DNA of 64,000 nt, from contig NC_134652.1 of NCBI RefSeq assembly GCF_030463565.1, positions 16,965,397-17,029,396 of the forward strand, read 5' to 3'. Every line of letters starts with the position of its first letter. The stretch's first letter is position 1. Both the position numbers and the translations under genes were made by a program. The notes beneath the pieces were generated by a model. The model was not told the origin of the DNA, ran no database searches, and worked only from the letters and a program-made list of their open reading frames with translations. Positions 18,501 through 30,500 of the stretch are shown here, in pieces. The DNA is from Pelecanus crispus (Eukaryota; Chordata; Aves; Pelecaniformes; Pelecanidae).

Positions 18501-21500
18501 CGAGGCAGAAAGAAACGTAGTGATTTAGAAGCTGAGACTCCTGCAGTGGTGCCCAAGTGACCCTCGTTACCTGCATTCCCTGATCCCCAAATGTAGCACC
18601 CAACCCCATTTTATTAGCTCCCTTATGCCATTCGGTGTAACATGCCCTAACAGAGACAGTACTAACATGAGCAACACCAGCAGCATCTGGTGAAGCACAG
18701 GGCCCAGCTGAAGCACAGGGAGGAGGGGTCCTGAGGCAGCAGCACAGTGCTCGTACGGCGATGGACTAGAAATCACTTGGTTTTATAAGGGAAGCTCTTT
18801 AGCACAAGGATGAAGGGCTGTATTTGCATTGCTACACCATCCCTGGACCACGCAGGAAACTCTCCCTGGACCATGCAGCTCCCCGTCCTCTTATCTGACA
18901 AGCAGGGATCAGCAGTGGCAAGGGAGGAGGAGGAGGTGCAAAGGCTGCCATGGGGAGTCCAGCCCTGGCTCCCGGTTCCCTAAGGAGCTGCCAGCCGGAG
19001 CCGCGATTGATGCTGCGGTGGTGCGGCCCTTCTCTCAGCAGGCAGCTGCCTCACGTCCAACCTGTGTGCGGAAACCTCTTTGTCATGGCAGCTAATGAGC
19101 AGATTGTATTTCACGGTGCCATGGCCCCTGGCCCCTCGCAGGTACAGCCAGCAGCTTTCATCTCCCTGATAGCTCCCACGGGAAAAGAGCTGTCCTGCGG
19201 AGCAGGTTACGGTCTGGTCTCACTGGGCTTTTTGGTGCTTGCAACTTTTAAACTTTCTGTCGGTTTGCACCTGCCAGTGGCTCTTTTAAAGCATAGGAGT
19301 CGAGGGAATGGGGTTGGGGAAGCACCCACTGGAGTTTGTGCAGGAACACAGCAGTGGGATGTGGGAAATAGGTAAACACTGAAACACGTGGAAGAGCAAG
19401 GAAACATCTATGAGGGGGGGTGGCATCTAACTTATTGGGAGAGTTATCTTTAAAACAACAGCAAAATCCATTTTAAAGACCTCCATTGTGTTTAACAGCC
19501 CAGGGTTTATTCCTCAAACTCCTTCCCTGGCTTTAATCCCACTCCTAACTGCACGCCTGCTCCAGCCGCTCCAGGGCTGCTGCCCCGGCTACGCTGGGAG
19601 AGCTGGCCATGGGCCACCCGCGGTCCCTGCTGTGCTGGGAGAGCTGGCCTGCACCCGCCCAGCCAGGAGCAACCCCGGGGGGCCCCGAGGCCCTGGGGAG
19701 GGGGGAGATGTGGCTTGGCCAGGGGAATTGGCTCTTCAGAAGAAATCCATCAAGCGTTTGCCCCAGGCTCAGATTCATCTCAAACAAAGTTCAAAGCCCC
19801 CAAGGCTCCCCCGGCCCGGGGCCCCAGCGCTGGCAGGTACGTCTGCCAGAAAGCTGCGTACAGGAGCAGTCCAGGGTGCTCCAGGAGATACCCAGAGCAG
19901 TACTGGCAGGGGACCGCGCTCTCCTGCTCGCTGGTTTGCTCTCCAGAGCCACCCACCAGGCCATACTGGGGGGCTTAGCACAGACGTCGTGTTGCAGACA
20001 CCTCCTGCATCCTCCCCTGACCCTCAGGGATGCTGTCGTGGGGATGCTGTCATGGGGATGCTGTTTTCACCATCTGAGTAAGTAGAACTGACCAAGACGC
20101 AGCTCCCTCAGCCTCTGCCCCCCTGCAGCTGCTCCCCGAGATCCCAGCGCAGCGTCAAAGGCAGGTTCGCAGCGGCAGGGTTGTGCACCTCTCCAACGTG
20201 GATCCTCAGCCTGCCGGCAGTGTCTGCCAGGTCATAGAGCCATAAATCACTTCCAGGAGAGATGCAGAGCACCCAGCCGCTCTGCATGGCTCTCCATTTA
20301 CAAGGCAGGGTATTTACTAGCCCCCCGCAAAAAGATGAAAAGGAAACCTGCTACTTTTAATAGGGTTTTTCATACAGTTTCTTTATGAGCACCATGTGTG
20401 TTGGGAGTCCCCCCTTGCCCAGGTGTTTTTGAAGAGTGAGGGTTACTGCGGGGAGCTGGTGAGAACCACTGCTCCCTGTGAAGCTGGGAATGGCCCTCAT
20501 ATGCCCTTCACCTCGGTTTCTAGAGATCTGAAGTCAGGTGCTGAGGCTCCAGCCTGGCTTCCCCTGGGCCAGCTCACCACTACTGATCCAGCTGCCCACC
20601 CTGAGCCATGCCACATCCCTCCCTCTGACTCTGCAGTCCACGCTGGCACCCCTCGGTGGCACCAGCCTCCCTCCCGTGCTACCCACCCTGGGCACTCGAT
20701 GAAGTTTCAGCTACAGAGGTAACGCTCTCCCATCTGCCTCCAACATGTTGCATTTGGCATGAACTAACATCTCCTATTAATACTGCAAGAAACAGACCTG
20801 GAAAAATTCATTTTCAAGCAGAGTTTGACAGGCCACAAGGAGAGAAACCTCCTTGCAAATAAGTGTGGAGAAGCCAGCGCGGGTGCGACGCCCCCGGGCA
20901 GACCTACCGGCAAGGGGTTGAAGTTCTGGTCGACCAGATGGTTGTGGCCGTGGTCGAGGAAGGAGTGCCGCACCACCACGTCGATGCCCCGGCTGGCCAG
21001 CAAACCCAGCGTGTTCAGCCACCTGGGGACGGAGGGAGAAGGGTCAGGCTGCTGCGGGGGGAGCCCTCGGCCCCAGTGGCATGGCCGTGCTCTGGCGTAC
21101 AGCATCACTCTCGTGCGCCCAACCTGGCACCCGCTCCCAGCACCCGAGCCAAAGCCTTCAGATGGTTTTGTGAGCTGGGTATTAACCGGCTCCCACCATC
21201 CCCACCCTGGCAAGCCTGCATGCCTCTCCCCCTGCCACAGCCACCTCTGCCCCAGCTGTGCTCACCTTGCGTGTCCCGACACCGCACCTGAGCCCCTGCG
21301 TGCACCCCAGTGTTGCAGCCCTGTGCCCAAAGCCTGGGGTGTCCCCCCAGCACCCTGCACCCACCATCTCAGCAGGGGGGACCAGACCATTGCACCAGCC
21401 TGCCTCCTCACACCCCCAGGGCAAAGTCTTCAACCCTGGTAGCCTGCCACAGCCCCAATACCTTGGGACACATCCCCACGCCTCCCCCCAGAGCCTGGAT

Positions 21501-24500
21501 AATTTTCGTCCATCTTTTGTGATCATGGCCAGCTCTGAAGAACTGAACTGGGGCTTTGCAGCAGGATGCCCATGCCATGGGGCTGTGCCAGCAGACAAGT
21601 CCCAGGAGCCAGGAACGGCTGTGGCTTTGAAGAAGGAGAGAAAATGGTTTCCAGAGCAGAGTTCTGCTGAGCGCTTCCCTGGGCAGGTGCCCCAGGAATT
21701 AATGCACGCAAGGACGCATGGCTGCAGCCTGAACCAAAAACACAGAGTGGGAGGAGGCCTGGGTGATCCCAAGCTGCTGAGCGAGGCAAGCCTGTCAGGG
21801 TGCTGGCCCTGGGTCCTGGAGCTGGCATGCCCAGATCTTGCCTCCCCTTCCACGCCCATGCCCTGCGGGCACACTGTGGGTACCCGTGTGGGATCCCAAG
21901 TGGTCCCCTCCTTGCTCTGCTTCTCTGGGTATGCCAGAGGCTGGGTCACCTACAGGAAAGCAGAGCTGAGGAGGGGTAACAGGGATGCTACAGAGAAAAC
22001 AACATTGCCCAGGCTGCCAAGGGTGTAGCAAGGGGGAGTACAGGTGGGGTGTCCGGGCGCAGAGCTGGCCCTCTCCCAGCTGCAGTGGCTTTGCAGCACC
22101 CGAGCCCGCAGAGCCCGCGGGGGTGGCAGTGCCCGGGCGCTGGCGAGCCGGCGTAACTCACAGGAACCCGGCCGCATAGGAATCGGAGAGGTTGTTCATG
22201 CCTCCGGCCGAGGTTGCGCCAACACCTTCCAGCCAGATCTTCTTCCCTGGTGTGTACGTGTTCACTACCTGTGCAGGACACAAAAACAACCAAAATGACT
22301 CTCATGAACCTGTAATTTAAAGCCAAGGCAGACATCTCCTGTGCTACTACAGAGCAATGCCGCTGCTGGGCAGCCCTGGCACGGTCACTAAGTGTCTTCA
22401 CCACGTCTGAGTGGTGGACGACTGGTCCTCACTCTCTCCTGCTGCTGCTACATGTCCACTACCCATCTTCTGGAGCTACTCCAAACATGCCATCCCAAAC
22501 GTACCCTCACACTCCCAAACCCGGGCCCTGCTCTTTCCCTGCGGTGTCCCTGTGTGCTCCGTCCTGCAGGCTGTCTCCTGCCATGTCACCTCAGCTCTCC
22601 ACATCCCCACACAAGGTGGCTGCCAGCCGCAGGGACCACCCAAGCCCTGATGGCTCTGCAGCGTGGGAGCCCTGGGACACGTACCGGAGCCACATGGAGG
22701 GATGGTGAGTACCTGAGAAGAAAGCAGTGGCTGCCCCTAGGTGTGGGCAGAGCCAGCCCCATGGCTGAGCAGGGGCTGCTTCACGATCCAAGGGGTCCCC
22801 AGCACAGGCAGGACGGGCAGGTCTAAGCCTGCTGGCCCACCCCTTACAAGGCTCCAGCCGGCAGCGTGGACACCCGTGAAGTGCCAGGTGGGATGGGAGG
22901 GCTTGGATGGCCGGAGCTGCCCTCTCCCAGCACGAGCAACCTCCGGCACCGCACAATGCCCTGTCCTCTCTCCCGCAATCCCACTTCTCCAGGCCGGGTG
23001 ACGAGCTGCCATGACCAGATGTCTGCAAACCCGGCAGCCTGAGGAGCGCTCCGCGCAGCCTGATGGATCCTGCCCCATTAGTGAGGAGCGCTGGAATGTG
23101 CTGGATGGACTGGGATCCCTCAAAGATGTTAAATACGCCAGCTCTGGGCTGCCTCCCACTCACAGCCTGTGAGAGTTGACATCCCTGACTGAAGCCCCAG
23201 AGGTGTTGGCATCCTGCCTGTAATTATCTAAGCCCGCCACCTTCCCCCGTCGGAGAGGAAGCAATAAAACAGGGAAGTGGACAAGCCCAGCTGCTCTAAT
23301 CAGCCCCGGCAGGATGCACGGACTCAAAGCCAAGCTGGAGGCTATTAGCACCCAGTGCTGTGCTTTTGCTCAGCCATACTGGCATTCCCAGGAGAGCCCT
23401 TGCCCAGCCCTGCCCTGTGCAGACCAAATCCTGCCCCGTGGGTGTGAGAATTCCCCCAGCCCACGCTGTGGGCAGCTCCTTGCTGCCTCTGGTCTGGGGA
23501 TGGATGGGGTCCAGGGAGCCCCTAGGGTTTTTGTCCCATCCTGCTGGTCTGTCACCACCCAGCTGCCCGTGGCTGGGCTGGTGAACACTACCTCCAGCCA
23601 CCCTGCTGCTGGTGCCCCACTCACCGGAGCCCTCTGCCCAGCCCACCCTGGGGGCTCCTGCTCCTTTCCCAGCAGGTTCCTGACCCACAGCAGAGGTGGG
23701 GCACGTGCCACCACTTTTGGTGGGGTTGTGTCCCCCCAGCGGAAACAGGGCTGGCCGGTTCCTCTCAGCCCCTGTGCTGATCCCGCTGGTTTCCCCGCCA
23801 TGCCTCCCTGCAGCAAGAGGATCATCCGCATGCATGGATGATTCCCAGCTTGTGCCGGAGGACTCGGCAAACGGCTCCTCTCCTCCAGTTTTGCTGTGCC
23901 GACCCTCGCATCCCCTTTCCTGGGGCCTCTTTGAGTTGTTTACTCATCCTACGGTTTCTCCCTGCAGGAATTACAACAGTAAGACATTGTGGTGACTGGT
24001 ATGGTTTGAAAACCTAGACAAGACAGGCGGATGGTCATTCCCTCTAGTCCCTAAAGCCTTCCCTGCTTACTAGGTGTTCCTTATTTGTTGTCAGACTGAC
24101 AACTGAGTGGGCTGGTCACAGCCCCGGCCTCCGTATCAGCTGAAGCTGGGGGACCTGTGAAGCCCCCATCCCCTACCCAGCCACTAGAGATGTGACCCTG
24201 GTCCTGCCAACCAGCGGGGAGAGGAGAGCTTGCTGCAGGCTATGCTAGCCAGGCAGAGCCGTGGGCTCTGACACAGCACACCAGCAACAGCTGGGTTTTA
24301 TAACACAGTCAAAACATGACCATCAGGGGAAAAAAAACAGTTGTTCATAACAATCATGATTCTCCACTAGTGAAAAATCACCCTGGAAATGCAACTGTCA
24401 CAACTTTGCAAGCAACATTTTTAGGCACTGTGAGCAAGTGGGGTAAGATATTGCAGTAGGAGCCCCCTCCTGAGCAGGCACGGCACTGGCCATGCTCAGG

Positions 24501-27500
24501 ATGGTTTGGTACCTCCTGGCTGCTCCCTCCTCTCCTCATCCTCAGGAATAGATAGATGGGAGGCTGGAGACAGTCAGCTGCTTTAGAAAGGCTTTGCATG
24601 GCAATGTCTGCCCCTGTCCGGTGCATCCAGCCTGCGTCCCGGCACACCTGCACAGCCCATGCCACGCTGCAGCCCACAGCCCCTTCCCTCCTGACCCGCC
24701 GCACATCCCACCCCGCGGCCAGGCGCCATGCTGCCCAGACTTTCCTCCCATCCCCTGGGTGAGGGCTGGCTGCGTTTGGGCTGGGAGCACAGCCACCCCC
24801 GGCAGCCATCCTCCATCCCTGCCCCACACCAGCTCCCCTGGGAGCGTGTCAGTGCTGAGGCCAGAGCCCCAGCCACGAGCTGTGCCGAGGCCAGGCAGCG
24901 CAGGCACCGTGCCCCCTCACCCCTCACAGACCCTTTGCACTCACGCACTTTCTGGATTTTCCTGATCTGGTCAGAGAGCGTGTCTAACAGGCGCGTTTTC
25001 AGGAAGTCCGTCACTTTGGCCACCCTGCCATCAATGTAGTAACTGGAAGGAAAATAAGAAGACAAGGATCAGACAGCTGGGAGTAGCTCTGCTCCAAACC
25101 ATGTCCTCCTGTCCCACTGCTGCCCCATGCCAAGAAAACTCCTCTGCTCCGGGGGAGACCCTGCTTGCACCCTGCCCTGCTCTGGCCCTCTGGCTGTGTC
25201 TGTGTCCGGCAGATGCTTTCAGTCTCCAAAACAGGGCATGAGGTGGAAGTATCCTGAATGCTGAGCATCCTGCACTGCAGAAACCACGGGAAGTTTTGCA
25301 CTTGCTGGTGAAATGCTGGGAGCAGAACGCAAAAGGCTGGGAGCAAAACGCCACCTGCAAAGGCTTTGCAGCACCCTCTGCACTGATCTCATGGAGACAC
25401 CATGGAAGGACACCCTCCAACACGATGCCTGTGAGAGCAGAGCCTGGGCTCCACCAGCAGGGAGATATTGGGAGATCTCCTGCTCAGCCGGCTTCTCCCA
25501 CCTGTACCCATCCCCTGTCTTAGGGACACCCTGTTTTCAAAAGGCAGATAAGCCAGTCAGCCCTGGGCCCAGTATCATTGCTACTGGAAAAGTTGCTCTT
25601 ACAGGATGGCAAAATGGAAGATGCACATCTAATGGCTGAAATGAAGGGCCCGTTAGCCACAGGAGGACACAATGCAGATACCAGGGAGGAGAAGGGTCCC
25701 AAGCAGCAAACACCCTCTGAGACACACTGGAAATTGCTGCAGTAAACACCCAGGAGAGGATGGGGGAAGCTGGCTGCACTCCCAGCTGTGGGAATAACTG
25801 CATCACTCTTACCTGGGTCATGGGACAGTCCCCATTCCATGACTGGTCTGCAACAGGGATTGTACAGAGCCTCTTCTGGTCTGAGAACCAGAATCGCTCC
25901 TGGACATCCTGCTGCAATAATAAACCTCTAGGCTAAGCCCTGATGGTGTTTCTGAGCAAGGATTAGTGACTGTGGGGTGCACGGGCTGAGAACCTATGGC
26001 ACCAAAGTGAGCCCCGCTCCCAGCACCCCTGCACCACCTGTACCTTCCTTGCTCGCTCTCCCAGCAAAGTCCATGGCTGAATCCCGTGAAATGCCATGTC
26101 TGTTACCTGCAGGGGAAGTCCTGCTCTCACAGAAATCCCTTCTGCCCTGGGAATGCCAGGAAGCGTTTCCCATACAGAGGGCTAATTCCTGCTCTCCATG
26201 TGTTTGCTTATATGAAACACAGCTATAGTGCTGCCAATCACAATGTGAATCATCTGTCTCTAAGTGTGGGAGAAAGGCTCTGAAATGCCTCAATACTGTC
26301 TCCTGGCTCCAGGACATGAGGTGAAGCAGTCTGTCTTGGAGTGCAAATACCCTGTGGCTGGAATTAATCCCAACCAGCTCCTCCTGAGGAAGTGTCTGGG
26401 GCTGGCACCTCGGCCCCCATGCAAGGAGCAGTGGCAGCCCTTGCACATCTCCCAGAGGCTCCTCTCAGCCATGCAGGGACACCAGGATGTCTGCTGCAGC
26501 ATGCACTGGCATACCCCTGGGACGGCCATTTGGCTGATAAATAGATTTTGCAAGAGAAACTTTCTGAACCTTCTCCTCGCAAATCTACAGTGTGCATCAC
26601 CCGCTCGACACAGTGAGCCCCAGACCGTGTTGGAGCTCTGCTGGGGTGACAGAGGTGCACGGGAATTACAGCAGCTCTGGCTGGAGCCACATCCACCAGA
26701 GTTACACAGACCCTTCTCCCTCTCCATAGATTTCAGTGCAGCCATGGGTGCTGGGATGCATAATGGGCTGAAGACCTGGGGTCTGAAGAAAGGTGGATTC
26801 AGTTTTCCAGGGCTGACTTCTCCATAACATGCATCTCATCCACACCAGCGAGCAGCTGTAGTGCCCATAGTGGCTGCTTCACTTGGGTGCTGGAATGCGG
26901 GAGCATCCCCAAAGGATGCTGCTGGCTAACTCCGCCTCAGCCAGAGCACCTGGCACACGTGCAACATGCACGAGTGCTCAGAGAGGATTTTTGCATCTCA
27001 CTGCTTCAGGTCACTACCCAGGTAACAGGGTAAATGCTCTTGGAGCTGCACAGAGCTGCAGTGAAAGGGGAGCAACACTAGGACTAACTGGCCCAGAACA
27101 GAAATGCATTAAATGAGAAGAGTCTCTTCTGCCAATCCTCCCACAGATGCATAGTCCCTGCTGCGTCCCCAGTGAAGCACAGGATCATGCCCAGTTTAAC
27201 TCTAATGTTGTGTAACCCAGGGAAGGAGGAAAGAGGTATTTCTGTATGTCTGTGTTGACTGGAAGGTGCTAAGGGCAGAGATTATCTCCGGGCGGGACTT
27301 GGGAAGTGTTCGAAATCGTTCCAATCACCTATACACTATCAAACCACTGGCTGCCGGGAGGAGAACAGATCTGTAAGCAGCAGGCAGTGGTGGGGTTTAC
27401 AGAGATTACTTTTTAAGACAAAATTACAAAGCAATGGACTCTGGGGATGGCAGATGTTTGGATTTTAGCACAGCACTTAAGAACTGAACAGAAACCATTT

Positions 27501-30500
27501 TTTCAGACTGCTGTGGACTAAAAACCCCATCACCTGGGCCGAAAACTGTCTGAAAGGCCATAAAAATAAGGTTGTATTAAATGGGAAAAGATGGAGTTAG
27601 AGAGACCTCAGTCTGCATATGGCCCCTCCAACACAGCAGGCTTTCTGCAGGGTTCAGCTTGTCTGTGAAAGCCGATATGGTCCCAGAAAAAAACCCTTGG
27701 AAAGCAAAGGCAGGCTTGCATCTACTCATCGTCTTGTCGAAGCGCAAGGTGTGCTCTGACCTTCAGCTCCACTGCCAAAGGGGGGGACCATCTCCCCAGG
27801 AGCAGCCCCAGAGGATGCTCTGCCCTTCCGGGGACTGTGCAGAGGAGGCAGCCTGGGAAGGTGCTGCTGTGCTGAGCACAGCCGAGACCCTGCAGGGAAG
27901 AGAGATGCCCCGGGACAGTGCCACAGTCAGTTTTTTGACACCTTCATTAACAACCCAGAGAAATGGGGACTGGCAGAGGGAGGAAAGGCAAAAATAAACC
28001 TGCTTCAGTATCAGGAAATCTTGTTGGTAGCATGTCTCCTGGGGGAGTGAGGGTGGGGGGAGCAAGGGTGGGAGCACCTTGGCTTTGGGTATTTCAGCAG
28101 AGCATGAAGACCATCACAAGCTTCTGTACGATGGGCAAGGATCTCTTGCAGATCTGCCTGGAAAGTTCTCGGACACTAACAGGTAGTTTCAACATCCTCA
28201 AACTGGGAAAGAGGGAAAATGGCACCAGTTGCACAAGGCTTGTGAGGAAGAGGGGGGCACTGAGGTCTTCACTGGTACCAGGCTACTCGGGAACAGGTCA
28301 GCCGTTTCCAGCTGTAGGCTTCATCACTGAGATTTGGGCACTTCCTTTTGAGAACTGTCAGTAAAGGCAGTATAGAAATCTGCAAAAGGCAAACAACTGA
28401 CAGGCCTTTAAAGCAGGAGAAGCGCTCGTTAGGCGTGGATTATTCCCAGGAGCAAAGGCTGCAGCTTTGCTGATATTTACAATGACTCAGTGCACTTGAC
28501 TTTAAAAAAACCCCAAAACCCCGAACAGTCGCAACTCTCCAACCTCCCAAAAAGCCAGCAGCAGCTGCAGAGAGCTCCAGTGCTGACAAGTACCCAAGCA
28601 CCTCCCCAGGCAGCAGCGCAGTGCACAGGCAGCCGGGCTGAGCCAGCCCCGGGGGCCGCGGCATCCACATCCTCCTCTCCCCATGCCGGCAAGGTCTGAG
28701 TGCCAAAGGAGACAAATGGACAGACCCTCCCCAGCGTGGGCAGGGGTCTCTGGCAGCCACAGCTCTGCAGAGGCAGAGGATGCATAGCTCATGGACAAGC
28801 TATTCAGCTGCAAGACAGGCTGGCAGATCTTCCAGTGAGCTCTGAGTATGATGCAGTACCAGAGTTGGCCCTGAAGCCTAGGAGATTTCAGCATGCCCAC
28901 CATGGGCACAGACTATGCCATTTCTCGCAATACAGGAGAGAATAGATAAAGGCAATTGCATGCAGAGCTGACTCATCGTGTCCCCTAGTTTGATGCCACT
29001 ACCTCTGTAGACAGACAATCTGCAGAAACTTGAGAAGAGCCAGCCAAGGAAAAGAGCAACTAAATCCTAGATGAGACATATGTCTCAGAGAAAAGGCCAT
29101 GTACAGTGACTTTGGGTGCCCTATTATACTGTACAAAGTTGAGGCCACTTCTCCCCCTTCTGTTTACATTACCCCATTTCAAAAAAACACATTTGAATAT
29201 GCAAATATTCATATTTAAATATGAAACCTGGGATGAGATCAGTGTGCTTTGCAAAGGGAGGTGTGACCATATCACTCCAGAGGTGGCTAAAGCAGAGCAC
29301 GGCACAGGGGGAGGACTCAGCCAAGGGCTGGGCAGGGATTTGTGCCAGCACAAGGAAATGCAGCACCCCAATTCCCAGCCCCCATCCCTGGCTGGAACTG
29401 CAGCATGAGACTCGAGACACAAAGACAAGAGCTGGGAACAGTACACCAAGAAAGGTGCTGCCAAAGGGTCTACTGAGGCAGGGCTGAGCACAGCTGCCAG
29501 CCAGAAATGCCCTTGTTCTTGGGCAGGCTGCAAGGCCAGGGCGCACACAGCCCTCCCAGAGAAGGGCAGTGCCAGGCACCTGGGCGAACCTGGGACTACA
29601 TGTCTCTATCCTGCCACCTCCGGGACTTGTGCTGCCTTTAAGATGGTTTTCTGGAAAGATCCACAATCTGCTGCGTGGGACCATGAGCATCATCCCATAT
29701 TTAATGAAGGCGGTGCACTGGCTCCTGGGCAGCTGGTTTCATTTACCTCCCCTTTCATTTTAAAGAGAAACCTTTGCCCCTATTATCTGACCTCTTCTTC
29801 TGTTGCAGTTAATTACATTAAAGCCCACTTCCCAAAGCTCAGGAATTTCCGGATCTACTTTGTTGCCTGCTGCTACAGGGAGAGTCTGCTAGGAATTAAG
29901 GCACCCGCCTGCCGGGGACGCCAAGTGGGGCAGTTCCCTGCCATCAGTGTGACATCCCTCTGCCACCACAGCTGTGAAACCGAGACACCTCTCCCAACAG
30001 AGGTGGCCCCCATCCCTAAGCATCTTCCCGAGGAGAGGGCAGAGCCCCCTTCTGCAGCACAGGACACAGGCAGCCCCACTGCTCCCCCCGGAGAGGCGAG
30101 GGGGGATGCGACCTGCTCCCCCCAGGTAAAGACCTGCAGGCACAGGGGAGAGGCACTGCCCACCTCCAGTCAACGAATAAAGAAGAATGACCAGGGGCTA
30201 CTCTCTGGCCCCAAAGGCACAGCTCACACCCATGTCTTTCTCTGCCCCCAGATGAGGTGCCTCAGTCTGTCCTGCCGGTGGGAGCCGTCTCTGGCCCACA
30301 CCATCTCCCCTCCCATGCCCTGGCATCGCCTGGGACCATGCTGGTGGCCAGGACCACGATGCTACCATGGACTGTGCCCTCCATCAGATAGTGCGGAGGA
30401 TGGCAAGCCAGTGGACAAAGCCATGTCCTGGCCAGGTTTATTTACAGGTGGAGATGGGCCAGTGATTCCTTCATGCAACCCCTTCCTCCAGGCACAACCT

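Larger units (their letters stand above)
7957..20907 (-). other. HPSE2: HPSE2 intron 9 (12.95 kb)
   Basis: GT-AG intron (GTAGGTC ... cccccag). It contains two CR1 relics (11.04-11.18 and 12.9-13.05 kb), a homeodomain-motif-rich patch (10.05-10.17 kb), a GC-rich CpG-island-like block (15.7-16.3 kb) and a 45-bp tandem duplication. No coding gene on either strand is supported. Confidence 0.85.

Noticed and set aside
28506-28526. Telomere-like AAAACCCC repeats
   Set aside because: Only a few imperfect units, and not the vertebrate CCCTAA telomere repeat. Simple low-complexity sequence.
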